From Seiridium cupressi (taxonomy: Eukaryota; Ascomycota; Sordariomycetes; Amphisphaeriales; Sporocadaceae): a DNA stretch of 64,000 nt. Position 1 is the stretch's first letter. Every line of letters starts with the position of its first letter. The notes beneath the pieces are model-generated. The model saw only the letters and a program-made list of their open reading frames with translations, did no database searches and had not been told where the DNA came from. Below are positions 10,516-22,115 of this stretch, piece after piece. Both the position numbers and the translations under genes were made by a program. The stretch is from the NCBI GenBank assembly GCA_036674765.1, contig JARVKI010000019.1:186001-250000 (forward strand), written 5' to 3'.

Positions 10516-11107
10516 CTATACAAACGGCAATAACGTCTCGTTGAGCCGTGCCATGATCTGGGTCAAGAAAGGACACAAACGTCGCTCATTGGGAGTCAAG
10601 ACAACATTCATACGCTCCCCCTCCGCTATGAACGCCCTAACAAAAACTATATAGGCGTTGGTGAATGCGATGATGGCTGGATGAGCATTATCAGGATCAG
10701 AGATGTTTCTTAGGTAGTGTTCGACCACGCTTAGGTGAACAGTCGCCACAAACAAGAAACCTTCTCGGTGGTTGTTGACTTTCGTAGAGTTAGAGAGTTT
10801 TCACCAAAGAAGGGTCTTCAAGAGCTTACGACCGAAGGATCTCATCAATAAAGTGAAGAAGTACATTGTCCTGATACTGATGAGATCTTGGGCCGTACGC
10901 CGATTATTACGCATGGCGTTAGTGCTTCGACGGTGTAGACAAGGTCGATCCAATAAATTCTTCTCATGACGTGTCTGGTAGGCTGAACATCAGTACGGCG
11001 GTCCATGGTGGGAAGAATGCGAGCCAGGTAGCAATAGGATTTTCGACCTTACTAATCCGCGGTTGTGGCTTTACTCGTTCGAGAGAATTAGCTGGTGAGG
11101 TAAACAT
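10516..11107 (-). CDS. Orphan three-exon gene
   Basis: Reassembled by hand on the minus strand: exon 1 11053-11107 (ATG at 11107), exon 2 10830-10982, exon 3 10516-10778, giving 156 aa. Intron 1 has donor GTAAGG and a branch-like TACTGAT just before acceptor TTCAG. Intron 2 has donor GTAAGC, branch CTAAC and acceptor AAAG. All phases fit. The product reads through RTAQDLISIRTMYFFTLLM and SVVEHYLRNISDPDNAHPAI to NERRLCPFLTQIMARLNETL, with plausible amphipathic helices and no known motif. No single long frame covers it, so it is easy to miss. An extra 5' exon is possible because a good acceptor (TTAACAG) sits just upstream of the ATG. It converges with the phosphoesterase gene. Gene reality is moderately likely; function unknown. 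Confidence 0.42.
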
Positions 11108-11893
11108 GGGGGTTCGCTTGACTTCTGTTAACAAGAAAAGAAAGGTTTCACGACTAGTTGTTAGCGAAGTAAATAGAAACATGAGACGATGAGAGAGATT
11201 TTGCCAAGACGATGATGTATCAGGTGGCTGTTGGAGGTACACATACACGGCTATTCAGGAACGGGGTGTTGCAGAATAATGCAGGCAATAATGTTTGTCA
11301 TAGCCGTACGACCCAGTGGTGATACACGGGGTATATCTGTACTGATCAAGGCCGATATATAGAATAAATACAAAGAAGGCGATGGTGCAAAGGTCAAAGA
11401 TTGAGGCGGTTGAGGTGAGGTAGGGGAGAACCCTTAAGGTTGGCTGGTAATTATTACCACTGTCTCAATCAATATGGGAGAACTAAGCAGATGCACTGAC
11501 CACTATCGATGCTCTTATAGCTTATAACATGGTCTTATTAATCCCACCCTATTGAATATTCTAGTGTCACTGTTCAATCTATACTCAATGTGGAATTTCT
11601 CGAAACTTAGTTCCAGAGGTAATAGGGAATATTCCCATTCCGATATGTAATAGCGGTATCGCCTTTAATAGAAATATCACGGCCTCAGTTCATTGCGATT
11701 GGCTTCGTGAAAACGATAAGCTCGAGCCGAGACAACAAATCGTCACATACAAAGAGCATCAGTCATTATCTTAATATGATATGACCCCGTCCACAACCAA
11801 TCACGACGCTATGGAGATCCAACCACAACGCTCAACAAGTTCGCTAAATGTGAAAGGTTGTATACGTTCCTTCATTACTTCCTACTCCCTGCT
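11108..11893. other. Intergenic, no gene seen
   Basis: AT-leaning sequence between two minus-strand genes. It should contain the promoter of the gene starting at 11107 and the 3' flank of the serine hydrolase gene stopping at 11894. Nothing else recognised. Confidence 0.5.
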
Positions 11894-13036
11894 TTACCAC
11901 TCGACGCCGAGAGCCTTGTAGATTTCCTTGATATACTCCCTTGCAGGGGGTGTCACGGGTATTTCGAGTCGCATCTTATTCATCACATACGAGATGGTGA
12001 CCTTGCGATCAAGATCCATGATGCCCAAGGATCCACCCCAGCCTCCCCATAGGCAGATACGACCGGGCGGCAGCCAGTCATCGAGGGCGGTCTCGCCGTC
12101 TCCGCGTAATGCCATACCAATACCCCAGCGGATAAACATCCCGTTGAAGGCATCTACTCCGCGTGTCTGCTCCTGGAAAATGGTGTCAACTGTCTCCTTT
12201 GACAGCAACTTACCACCACTTCCAGCAAGCGTCACGTTGGAGAACAAGCGGGCACAGCCCTGAGCGTTACTATGGCCGTTGGCGGCGCCGATCTGTGCAT
12301 TTTTCCACTCTGGTGTTTTTGTAAAGGTGGCATCTGGAAATGGGTTGAGGATCTTGCCTGGGATGGAATCCGCCGGGATGGGTCCGACGTTGAGGGCTGG
12401 AGGAGGGGTCACCTCGGCGACACGGCCCCAGTCTTCCTCCTTGCAGCCGATCTGGACGTCAGCGCCGAAAGGCTCGGCCAGTTCCTTGGCAACAAAGTCC
12501 CCCAAGCTCGAGCCAGTCACTCGCCGGACGACCTCTCCCACCAAGTGGCCATAATCCCAGCAGTGGTAACCCGACATTGTTCCCGGCTCCCAGAAGGGTG
12601 CCTGCTGAGCCAGTTCCGCCGTCCTGGCTTCTAGATCGCAAAGCCCTTCCATTGTCAGGGGTTTCTCCCAGCCAGCAACCCCAGAGCTGTGGGACAGTAT
12701 ATGCCTGATCTCGATGTTCTCTTTTCCATTAGCGGCGAACTCGGGCCAATGTTTAGCAACCTTATCATTGACGGACACGCGGCCCTGGTCGACGAGTTTC
12801 AGCAACGCGAGTGCCGAGACGATCTTGGTACAGGAGAATACGTTGACGATGGTGTTCTCCTTCCATGGCTCGGTGCGGGCGATGTCGGCATATCCTCCCC
12901 ATAGACTGACTACATCCTGACCACCGACGTTGACAGCCAGAGATGCACCGTTCTCCTCGGCGGATGTGATGTACTTCTCGAGGGCCTCTCGTACACCGTT
13001 GAACTTGGGATCGCAATGTCCGTTGACCTCGGCCAT
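11894..13036 (-). CDS. Beta-lactamase-fold serine hydrolase/esterase (class C type)
   Basis: Single exon of 380 aa with the ATG at 13036. The nucleophile motif SxxK is present as SCTK (Ser68, Lys71). The second motif is the tyrosine of GYHCWDYGHLVGEV (Tyr157), placed after WEPGTM as in EstB-like esterases, where Y-x-x replaces the YxN of true beta-lactamases. A C-terminal WGGWGGSLG supplies the third, glycine-rich element. These residues define the serine beta-lactamase-like superfamily, which in fungi includes esterases, transesterases of polyketide pathways (LovD type) and peptidase-like enzymes. There is no signal peptide, so it should be cytosolic. The methyltransferase 1.8 kb away could be a functional partner, but no synthase is nearby. 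The family is sure; the substrate is not known. Confidence 0.9.
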   Translation of the reverse strand: MAEVNGHCDPKFNGVREALEKYITSAEENGASLAVNVGGQDVVSLWGGYADIARTEPWKENTIVNVFSCTKIVSALALLKLVDQGRVSVNDKVAKHWPEFAANGKENIEIRHILSHSSGVAGWEKPLTMEGLCDLEARTAELAQQAPFWEPGTMSGYHCWDYGHLVGEVVRRVTGSSLGDFVAKELAEPFGADVQIGCKEEDWGRVAEVTPPPALNVGPIPADSIPGKILNPFPDATFTKTPEWKNAQIGAANGHSNAQGCARLFSNVTLAGSGGKLLSKETVDTIFQEQTRGVDAFNGMFIRWGIGMALRGDGETALDDWLPPGRICLWGGWGGSLGIMDLDRKVTISYVMNKMRLEIPVTPPAREYIKEIYKALGVEW

Positions 13037-14794
13037 GTTGAGATTTTATTGGAAGACGCCGGTATTGAGCAAGTCCGAGGTGTTTCCGTTTCCGTTTTCG
13101 GGTACAACGTTCAGGTTGTCTTGGGAGAAAGAAACTCGTGCATTTTCGAGGGAGGTTCTTCTCTATTTAGAGAGATACAATGCCGGTTTGGTCTTCTGAT
13201 GTCCATATGCCGCGGTCCAAAGACCATGTGTTGTAAGTCCAGGGTCACAACCAATGATTCTCAACACCACTCTAGTAGCCTCCACTTATCACCATTGCTG
13301 TTGTCCACATCCCGGCTGTACCACTCGGACAAGCCCGTCTTTGAGATGTTGGGGCACAACCTAGACGTGTCGATGGAGCGCTCGGGGACGTCCATGGCAA
13401 GGAAAACCTAGGGCTTCAGGACCCTGAAGCAAGATAGATCCCGGTTTGACAGCGCCGTGTAACGCGGAAACGAGGGAACGTTGTCTTTTGCGCCATCACA
13501 CTGCATTGAGGTTAGTTCGAATCGAGTAAATCTTGGAGAGAACTGCATCAGTGCCATGTGCCATGCAGGAAAAAATGTGGTCTAGCAATTATGCAAGCCA
13601 TAAGGGAAAGTCTTGGAGCCGCTAGTCAATCACGGGCGGCGCCAGTACTAATTGGGCTCAAATATGAACGACAACAGCAATGAGCGAGAGCGGCGCCGTT
13701 GCTACATAGATTCTCCCAAGCCAATCGACTTAACTCCCCTGATGGTTCGGTTCCTGGGATGACGAGCCCTCAGCGGAGCCATCAAGCCCGCGAACCCCTT
13801 GTGGGCTTGCGTGGGGCGCCCTTTGCTTCCACGTTGCTAAGGTCAGTAGCACGACACGTCGAAACTCGCCGACACTGAAGCTGAAGACCGATGGGCCCAC
13901 TAATCATAGTCCACCAACGATGGTCCATCGCGGAAGGCGGAAGTGCGTAATGGTCTTCTCCAGACCACGGCAGCAGAGTCTGCAATTGACTAGAGCAATC
14001 GCAAGAGACCCTTGAACTCGCCAGGGTCGATTTCCTGTTCGGGAATCTTCCCCGGGACGTCTGTTCTGCGGCAGGAACTTCCTGGGCCCCTGGTCTGCCC
14101 GGTATAATGTCGCCTTGTGCCTGTTGGGGCACTGGCCCGAGAACTGCACGTGCGGCGTGTCAGAATTCCGGTCTCTTGGTAACGATCGGCCATGGGCCTC
14201 AAGTCATGAACCATGAGCGGATCAAAGTTGGGAGAGCGATATGGGCTATCGACGCACCCATTATACTGGACATGACTCAACGGCTATTTCGCCTCCCAGA
14301 AGAGTCTTCCAATCAACGACGTTGATTCTTCCAGCCAGTCATGGACTTGACGAACTGATCATGCCATCTGTTCCTGCAGCCCAAGGTGCGGTGTTCATCT
14401 CATCCTGGTAGATGGGTCCGGGGAACAAGGAGACCGACGAAGCCGTCGACTCGGTTCTTTGAGAACAGCGACGCTAGATAGCTCTACCGTCAAATTAGGT
14501 TCGCTCTAGTCATCTCATCTGAGGAAAGCGTCCTGGCAAGCTTCTGGAATCTTGGGTCTTGGTCAAATTGATTGCATGTCCATGAACGGTTTTCGTCCCT
14601 CGGGGCGATGATCTCACTTGAATCCGGTCTCGTCTTCGGAAGCAATGTCAAGGATAATAACGTGCAGTGCAGCGTTACCCCTGCCATGCTGTTTGGGTCT
14701 TTTGCCTTAAACCCCTCAGGTAGCATTGATTCCCCGGGAACCCTGGGATTTGGACCATCGTCTTTCATTCAACTCGTGGATTCCCATCTCCGAT
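13037..14794. promoter_or_regulatory. Divergent intergenic region, hydrolase/methyltransferase
   Basis: The hydrolase (minus) and methyltransferase (plus) start codons face away from each other across about 1.76 kb, so both promoters lie here. Open frames at 13782-14280 on the minus strand overlap in three frames, are Arg/Thr/Gly-rich and look random. No structured element was recognised. Confidence 0.45.
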
Positions 14795-15808
14795 ATGTCG
14801 ACCTCACGGTCAATTGCCTCTTCCTCCGGCTCGTCCGGCCTGAGGGCCGCCGAGAGGAAGTTGAACACGCCTCCGAAATTTGTCACCGAGGCTCAGCAAA
14901 CTTTATTGTACTTCCGTGCCGTGGACGCGGATGACCCGGAGTCGATCCTCAACGACATCTATGCCAAGCAGCTCATCAACAAGATCCCTCTTGACATCGT
15001 GGACACGATGGGCCAGGACCTACGCTATGTCAAATTCTGGTGTCTAAGGGCCAAACGTATTGATTGGTGGTGTCGGGATTTCATGATGGAGAATCCCGAA
15101 TGCACCGTAGTCAATCTGAGCTGCGGCCTGGATACTAGAAACCATCGACTGCAACCGCCTGCCAGCGTCCGCTGGTTTGACGTGGACCACCCGGAGGTCC
15201 TCGAGTTCAGAAACCGCGTCATTTCACGTCCTGGTGGTGACTATAGGACAACCGCCATAGACATTGCCGATGATGACCCCTCCTGGATCTATGCCTTCCC
15301 CAAGGACCGGCCGACACTTGTTATCGCCGAAAGCAACATGTTTTACCTCAAGCCGCAGATAGCCAAGGGGATTTTCTATACCATCGCTGAGCATTTCTCA
15401 CACGGCCAGATCACCTTCGATGTCTTAGGGTCCATGTGCGCTTCCTTGATCAACATGAAGATGGCAACAGCTCAAAAGAACTCGGGCATGAAAATCTTGT
15501 GGCCCGTCAACGACCCCCGGGTTCTGACCAGGATTCATCCGAAGATTAGATTCATCGATGAGATGAGATATTCCGACGACATGCCCCCATGGTTCGGCGA
15601 GTTCAAGACCAAACTCCTCAAAATGCTTCCGGCCTACCGGAATCTTGGACGAGTCATCCTACTCAGCTTCGGGGAAGCAAACCGAGGTTTAGAGGACCGG
15701 CCCTTTACCTCTCATGGCGGCGACTCGTCATCGTCATATACTTCAAGTGGACGCGGCTATACTACCCCTGGCAGTCTGAGCAGATCGTCTACTTTCATGC
15801 GTGATTAG
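14795..15808 (+). CDS. SAM-dependent methyltransferase, LCM/TcmP-like
   Basis: Single exon of 337 aa. The start is the ATG at 14795; the frame upstream is open only from a TTG. Family motifs: NLSCGLDTRNHRL at residues 107-119 (the SAM-binding NLGxGLDTR of the leucine carboxyl methyltransferase family, with Ser for the usual Gly), WFDVDHPEVLEFR near 127-139 (acidic residue for ribose contact) and AESNMFYL at 178-185. This layout matches bacterial and fungal TcmP-like O-methyltransferases rather than the housekeeping PP2A methyltransferase. The last 35 residues are Ser/Thr/Gly-rich and probably disordered. It is probably a small-molecule O-methyltransferase; the substrate is unknown. It is divergent from the serine hydrolase gene. 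Confidence 0.82.
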   Translation: MSTSRSIASSSGSSGLRAAERKLNTPPKFVTEAQQTLLYFRAVDADDPESILNDIYAKQLINKIPLDIVDTMGQDLRYVKFWCLRAKRIDWWCRDFMMENPECTVVNLSCGLDTRNHRLQPPASVRWFDVDHPEVLEFRNRVISRPGGDYRTTAIDIADDDPSWIYAFPKDRPTLVIAESNMFYLKPQIAKGIFYTIAEHFSHGQITFDVLGSMCASLINMKMATAQKNSGMKILWPVNDPRVLTRIHPKIRFIDEMRYSDDMPPWFGEFKTKLLKMLPAYRNLGRVILLSFGEANRGLEDRPFTSHGGDSSSSYTSSGRGYTTPGSLSRSSTFMRD

Positions 15809-17540
15809 ACACGACCCAAAGTATCTGTCGTCTGTTGGAAGCACACGTACCGCACTGTGCATCGGCACCGTCGCGTACGTGTACAACGGTTTGAAGCACT
15901 TTGTCAGTCCGACAGACCTTATACGACCGCCGCCCCTATTTCGAAACAGGAACTGCAACAGCAGCTCTTCCTGTGACACCATCACTCCAAAATGTGTCAC
16001 CTTTACGACCCAAATCCATCAACGGTGTACAGCGGGCATAGCCAATCGCCCACGATGGATGTGCTGGTTTACGTGCCTCAGAATTTTCCTTTTCCTAGTC
16101 ACTTTCTTCTCTCGTGCGCGTCGATCATTGCATACCAAAAATTTCATCTGTTTTTGAATGAGGCTGGAACATGTTTGATACCCAATAGCATAAAAGCTCC
16201 TGCCGGTCTGGATTGGAAATAATGGACTACGTCGGAGGATAGGAGTTATGAGCTATTGCCGGTTTTCGTGGCAAACATTTTTAGATTTTTCCCCCTCCAT
16301 CATTGGGCCCTCGTCGTGTCTAAAATTTATTGACATATGCATTGATGCCATTTTTGTTTGGCCCTTCAGGGTCGAATACTTGCTCTGTGATATCCCACTA
16401 AGTAGTAGGCCCACGACCCGAGCTGAGGTTCAATCATTGCCAATGTTCATTCACCTGGAACTGGAACTGCCAAGACATGGGAAACCAATTGAATCGTCGT
16501 TGAGGGGTGAATAGATAGAGTTTAACTAGAATCGAGAAGCAAAGTGGATTGATTGAGTGAGGCCCTGGACATGTTTAGTGGGATCGTCACATGCACCCCT
16601 GGACGCCTGCGGTGATCCCACGCGATATCGACGAGAACCCAGATACGAAGTCAATAGACCCAGAATTGTGGTTTGCCCATCAAATACTTGCTGGAGATCA
16701 TTCCCTCTGCAATCGCCAACTGTGTTCCGAGACATGATACCCAAACCGACCATGTCAAAGTGGGAGGAAATCTCATGATGGTCAGGAAGGAGCGGAACGG
16801 CCCCAGTCAGATGAAAGGCGGGCACTGTCCAGAGCGCACGTACAGGATGTACTCGCAAGCCCACAATTTCCCCAACTGAGCCCTGACACCCCCAAATCAA
16901 GGCGCTGCCCCTCAGGTCCAACACCAATCGCCAGCGCAGCCCCTTGCCGAGCGGCTTCTAAGCGCCCAATGACTTCTCGGCGCGTCGTCGTTTGGGCCGG
17001 CAGCTCACCTCGCGCGAAGCAGCAACCTACCTTCAGCGCCGGCCATTGGACAGAGCCGCAGCCCCCATCTCCTGCCCTCTGGATAGACCAGGAACTATGC
17101 AGGACGTGCATGGCAGGATGTCCGATTTTAGCACAGCCTCGACAACGGCGGGAGGCATGCAGCGGGTGCCAGGGCCTGAAAAGCGGCCGCCTGCCCTGCG
17201 CTGGTCGAGATGCGCCGTGAGCTCCAGGTAAAAGAAGGCGCGCAGTCTAAGTCGTTCCCCTTCTCTTCGGCGCAGCACTCAGAGAATTGCATTGTTGTTC
17301 TCTTCGCGGTCGGATCAAATCCTGTGCACCACTATACTCGACCCGAGTACAACAAGACCTCATCTCGGAGCAGCACAGCCAAGCAATGTGAGTGCGGGGC
17401 ACAGCTGAAGTGATGTCCTATGGAGAACTCCAACCACCTCAGCCTGATGCTGATATTACCAGACTTAACCAGTTCTCAAGTCGTTGATCGCTATCTATCG
17501 CTCAGAGAAGCGGTGTTAACGCGAGAAATACTCAACGACC
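15809..17540. other. Intergenic, upstream region of AIM24 gene
   Basis: It holds the methyltransferase 3' flank and the AIM24 promoter and 5' leader. Several GC-rich overlapping short frames at 16.5-17.3 kb occur on both strands; none has a convincing start, composition or motif. Nothing else seen. Confidence 0.45.
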
Positions 17541-19079
17541 ATGTCGGGATACTACCCACGTAAGTCGCCGGCGCAATCGCTGCCCCTCACTTATAAGACG
17601 GCGAAGCTGATGGTCTTCGTCTTACAGCTCCGCCAGGCGCTTCGGGGACTCCTGGTATGCATTCCCTTTTGTTATACGTCGCGCCGCCTATTCGTTACCT
17701 CGAGCTCATTGCTCTCATACGCCAAAAATCAATAGTTGACTAACACACGCTCGCAGGATCCCAGAAATCCTATCCGCCTCCCCCGACCTCACCTCCCGCA
17801 AACCAGTCCAAGTTCTACCCTCCACCTCCCGGCACACCCAGCTTCGCTCCTCCACAAGCACAGTCATACCCTTCGCCGCCTCAGCAATCCTATCCAACGC
17901 CCCCTTCACAACAGCAACAACATCAGCAGAAGAACTACCCTCCCCCACCGAGCCAGCAGACTGCCTCCTCGCCCCCTCCAATCCAGACCGGCACACCCGT
18001 GAACTACCACCGTCCTCCATCCGCGGCCCAATATGCAAACCTTCCATACCGCGATGGAGGAGCCGCAACACCACCGGGGAAGCCGTTCAGTGGGCCTCCC
18101 GGCTACGACCAGGCCGCGCCTGGCGCCGGGGAGGGATACCCGCAGGAGAAAGGTAGACACTCTGGCCAGGGCAGCGTAGACCTGTCCCGGCACCCTTCGA
18201 CATTGAGTCAGTTGCCACAACAGTCACCGGCCGGCCCCTCGAGCGCCGTTTCCGGTGGGGGTCAGCCCCAGGGCGCACACAGCACGACCGTGGACGACGT
18301 CGGCACGTTCAACGGCGGCTCGTACCGAATTAGCCACCGGGACTGCAACACCATCATCACGATCCAGCTGGCCATGGGTTGTCCGCTGGACGCGAAGCCA
18401 GGTGTCCTGATCGCCATGTCCCCGACCATCACACTAAAGGGCGAATACAAGTTCAGCATGAAGAAACTTGTCGCAGGCGGCGAGGCCGGTCACTCGACCT
18501 TCATCGGGCCCGGCGAGCTGCTGTTGGCCCCATCCATGTTGGGAGATATAACCACAATTCGCTTGGGCGGCAACGATTCCTGGTCCGTCAGCAAGGACGC
18601 ATTTGTATGCTCCACCCAGGGCGTGGTGCGCGATTATAAACGCCAGGGCTTGGGCAAGGCCATGTTCTCTGGGGAGGGTCTCTGGGTGCACAAAATATCC
18701 GGTGTGGGCTTGATGTGGATCACGAGTTTCGGAGCCATCATCCGCAAGGATCTTGCAGACGGCGAGAAGTACATTGTGGACAACGGCCATTTGGTCGCGT
18801 GGAACGTCAAGTATATTATGGAGCGGGTGGCGAGCGGCGGCATCATGGCGGGCTTTGCCTCCGGCGAAGGTTTGGTGTGTAAGTTCACAGGACCGGGCAC
18901 AGTGTTCTTGCAGACAAGGAATCCGGTAAGCTCCTTTATTTTTTTCTCCTAATTTCCATGCCAGGGTTACTCGTGTTGTTTCAATACCACAATGTAGTCT
19001 GTGTATGCAGATTATGTGCTAACAAAGTCAACAGAGGGCCTTCAGTGCTTACATGACCGGAAACGCGGCGCCGCCGTAA
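17541..19079 (+). CDS. AIM24/DUF124 family protein
   Basis: Four exons: 17541-17559, 17628-17654, 17757-18925 and 19035-19079 (419 aa). The first two coding exons are only 19 and 27 bases and encode MSGYYP and PPGASGTP. Phases are consistent and the last exon restores a sensible C-terminus, [14 protein letters not shown]. Residues 1 to about 180 are a Pro/Gln/Ser-rich disordered leader full of YPPPP-like units. The AIM24 domain follows from about 190 ([19 protein letters not shown]), then [18 protein letters not shown] and [16 protein letters not shown], to [14 protein letters not shown]. In yeast Aim24 is a mitochondrial inner-membrane protein that supports MICOS; this Pro-rich form lacks an obvious presequence and may be the bacterial-like, non-mitochondrial branch of the family. 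The domain is secure; location is inferred. Confidence 0.87.
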
Positions 19080-20025
19080 ATTCAGGCTAACTGATGTTGA
19101 GATTACGAAGACGATCTGGTGTTCCCGGGAGACCCTGTGAGGCTTAACATGGAGTGGGGGACCATCTTACCCTGCAGTTATGATCACGACCAGACAAGCG
19201 GCTTCAGTAGGAATAGGAAGAGCAAGCGTGCCTTAGCAAATGTAACGAGGTCTTTTTGAAAATTTCTAATCTGGATTCTTTCCATTGATTCTCTCATTGG
19301 ACAACAAGTCAAAGTAGCGAGGCATGATACTTATACGCGCCCAATAACACCATATCAAAAGCTGGCTGCATTGTAGTTGGAGACTATAATAAGAATGTAA
19401 AAAAAAGATCAAGTTTGACAATCTTGTTTGGCTTATGTAAGGGACCATTCGAAGATGTTCATAGATCAACAGTTACCTATTGCCTCGTTTCCAAAGAAAT
19501 CATAAACCTAAAAGCTGCAATTATCGCAATAAAACAAACATTGCGATCATCCCACCCAGGAACAAGATCTAGTCACGGGGCATTAATATATGCTTTTACG
19601 TGTTTCTGCCATTCCTGCTCGTAGAGAGCCAGTTGTAGAAAGAAGAAACAAGCGCCATGATCTTCGGCAACAAAATAAAAATCACTGGCAGAACACATAT
19701 TCATAATCCGACAGCCCTGTTGATATTACCGACTTCTTTTCAACTATAAAAACAATACCTCGAGCTTGGTTGCCGATCCCCATGATTATACTCCTGACTT
19801 CCAAACGCCGGCTCTAGGAAGTGGTGGGTATCAATGCATCTATACTCGCACAAATAAACTCCTTCATAACTTTGGGTCTCGGCTTGTGTTCCTCAGCCTT
19901 CCTTAACTGGTCTGTAAACACATCTTGCCACACAAGTCTAGTTAGGCATACTCGAAATAGAAATTGCATTCGTCCTCTGACGTTCGGGTCTTCAAATCCT
20001 CCCTGTTGAGCCAGCTTTGGTATCC
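19080..20025. other. Intergenic between convergent genes
   Basis: The AIM24 gene (plus) and MED1 (minus) converge here, so both 3' UTRs are expected. The sequence is AT-leaning with only short random frames. Confidence 0.55.
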
Positions 20026-22115
20026 TTACTGATCGTTGAATTTATACTTGATCCTCTCGACCCATTTACCAATGTTCTCGGTGATCTCCAGCATATCAGC
20101 ATACTGCTCAGTGCTATAGCGTTTGCCTGGGCCCTTCCAGGAATTGGGATCAGCAACATCTTGTATACCTTCGACGTCTGCGCTGAAGACATTGTCTGAG
20201 ACGATGTGGACTTTTCCACCAAGCTGGATCTCCAGTGTGATATTGGCAGTTCTGCCTCGGAATGGGAACACAATTCTCAAACGTGGCACAGGATGTGCGG
20301 TCAGAGCGATGTCCACAGGGAATGTTGTTGTGCCAGACGGGTCAGTGGTAGACGACGATGGGTCTGTGCCGCTCATGAACGCAGCGAACTCGTCGCTCGC
20401 TGTGGCAGTCTTGGTGGTGACCATGTCCTCTGGTTTGTGCTCAGAATGTTCGACTTTCTCGAAACTGTTGGCAAGTAGTGACGAGAGGAAGGCGTACTGC
20501 CGGAGCATCGGTTGCATCTCGATCAACTGCCGCGGGTGATGGAAGGGAACTCTGGTCAGGACCTCCCCATAGACGGCCCGGTCGGTGTTGAGCGTGTTCT
20601 TGTGCAATCGAAGCTTTCGCGTCGTCCTTGAAGTCTCCGAAAGCATTACCGGCTGAGTGTGGGTGATGATGCGGGACTCGGTCGGATCATAGGCAGTTCC
20701 TTGGGGCACAGGGAAAACCAAGGCATCGAATGTGCTACTCGTCACATTTGGCGCTTGGAATCCCGCGATGTTGTATATCTGAGCAGCAACGCCAGACGAC
20801 ACTATCAGTGGCGGGTCGAATACTGCCATGAAAATGACATCGGGAAGCCCTGGCTCAGGACCAATACCGCCTTCAGGCTTCTGGCCCGCTCCAGGCGGTA
20901 AGAGAGTGTTCTCGGGCTCTTGCCAGTCCAAAATGGGCCCTGCGGTTGACAGCATCATTTCCTCAGCCGTGGGCGTCTTCTCGATCGAGTCTGATATCCA
21001 CTGATGGGACACTCGGATCGGTATATACGCCATGTTGTTTTTCGGCGCACATTCGATTAAGATGCTCCAGGTCTTCATGCCTTCCTTTTCCATACTCTCG
21101 ATGGTGTTGATTGGCAAGCGCTTCCTCTCCTTCCAGTAATCCAGGCTCAGACCAATCCTGTCCCGGGCATGCATCTGAGGACATCCATGTCTGCTGTAAA
21201 GAGCAGCTACCTTGACATAGTCATCCGCACGGCCCTGCATCTTTTCGTCTTCTTTGAGCTTTTTGACATCCCAGTTGAAGATCTTGAGCAGGCTCTGGTA
21301 GACTCCATCAATGGCGTCGTAGCAGTTCAACGTTGGCAGAACACTCAGTCTGTCCAGGATGGCAATTCGTTCCAGATTGGGGGCGAACTTCTCCAGAGTC
21401 TTGGTTAATGCCCATTCACCGGGCTGGAGCTTCAGATCCCTCAACAGGATATCTGCTGCCTTGCCCACATGCTCTTGAACACTTGGGGCACACTCGGGAA
21501 AAGCCAGATGGACATTCTCCACGGCGTGATTTGTGATGATGATCTCTAAAGTCAGGCCAGTGCCGGCGATGAAGAGGGTCTTTGACTTAGGTCCCCCGGC
21601 GATGTTGTCCTCCCAGAGACACTCGAGTCCAATGGATCGAGCCAGCCTCTCCAAGCCTTCATTGCTTACTCGGCCCTTGCCGGCGGCCTGGAGGCTGTTA
21701 GTATGCCCCTTCACCTCAGCTGTACAAAGAATTTTCGCACCTTGATCATGGCGATAATGGCATCCATCCTTCTCTTTCGGTCATCCTCATCCGACCTGCC
21801 CATACCCATGGTGCCGACACTGAGGTTGTCCAGGCCAAGATCATTGATCCCGAGGGCGCCAAGGGCAGCAGTAGCGGATGGGCTGTCAAAGTTCACAGCA
21901 CCAGCACTATCTGCCAGACCCTTGAGGGTTTGCGACGTGGCGGGTGACTTCCTAAACGCTTGCGGTGATGTCTTGGATGCTTGGGACGGGGAGAAGGCTG
22001 CCTGCGTCTGCGGGTTGGAGAAGGGCGTCGACACTGGCGGCGTCGGCGCTGCGCCAGGCAGTTGTGATGGTGTTCTACCCTGCTGCGAGGGCCCGTGGCG
22101 CATAGGAGTTGCCAT
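20026..22115 (-). CDS. MED1: Mediator complex subunit 1 (fungal Med1)
   Basis: Two exons: 21741-22115 (ATG at 22115) and 20026-21687, joined in phase 0 across a 53-base intron, giving 678 aa. The first about 120 residues are Ser/Thr/Pro/Gln-rich and end in the conserved DRKRRMDAIIAMIK. The Med1 domain then begins with NEGLERLARSIGLECLWED and continues through TLEIIITNHAVENVHLAF and LEKFAPNLERIAILDRLSVL. The C-terminus contains RLRIVFPFRGRTANITLEIQ and ends in a helical EITENIGKWVERIKYKF. Med1 sits in the Mediator middle module and links activators to RNA polymerase II in the nucleus. Length and domain order match filamentous-fungal Med1. Confidence 0.92.

Noticed and set aside
10112..10576. 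154-codon minus-strand frame
   Set aside because: Antisense shadow of the phosphoesterase end, opens with TTG and overlaps the better-supported gene at 10516.
13782..14280. Overlapping minus-strand frames between the hydrolase and methyltransferase
   Set aside because: Three frames are open at once, which points to GC-driven absence of stops; composition is random and no motif is present.
16526..17278. GC-rich frames on both strands upstream of AIM24
   Set aside because: Overlapping, mostly without ATG, Pro/Arg/Cys-rich; no domain and no splice model.
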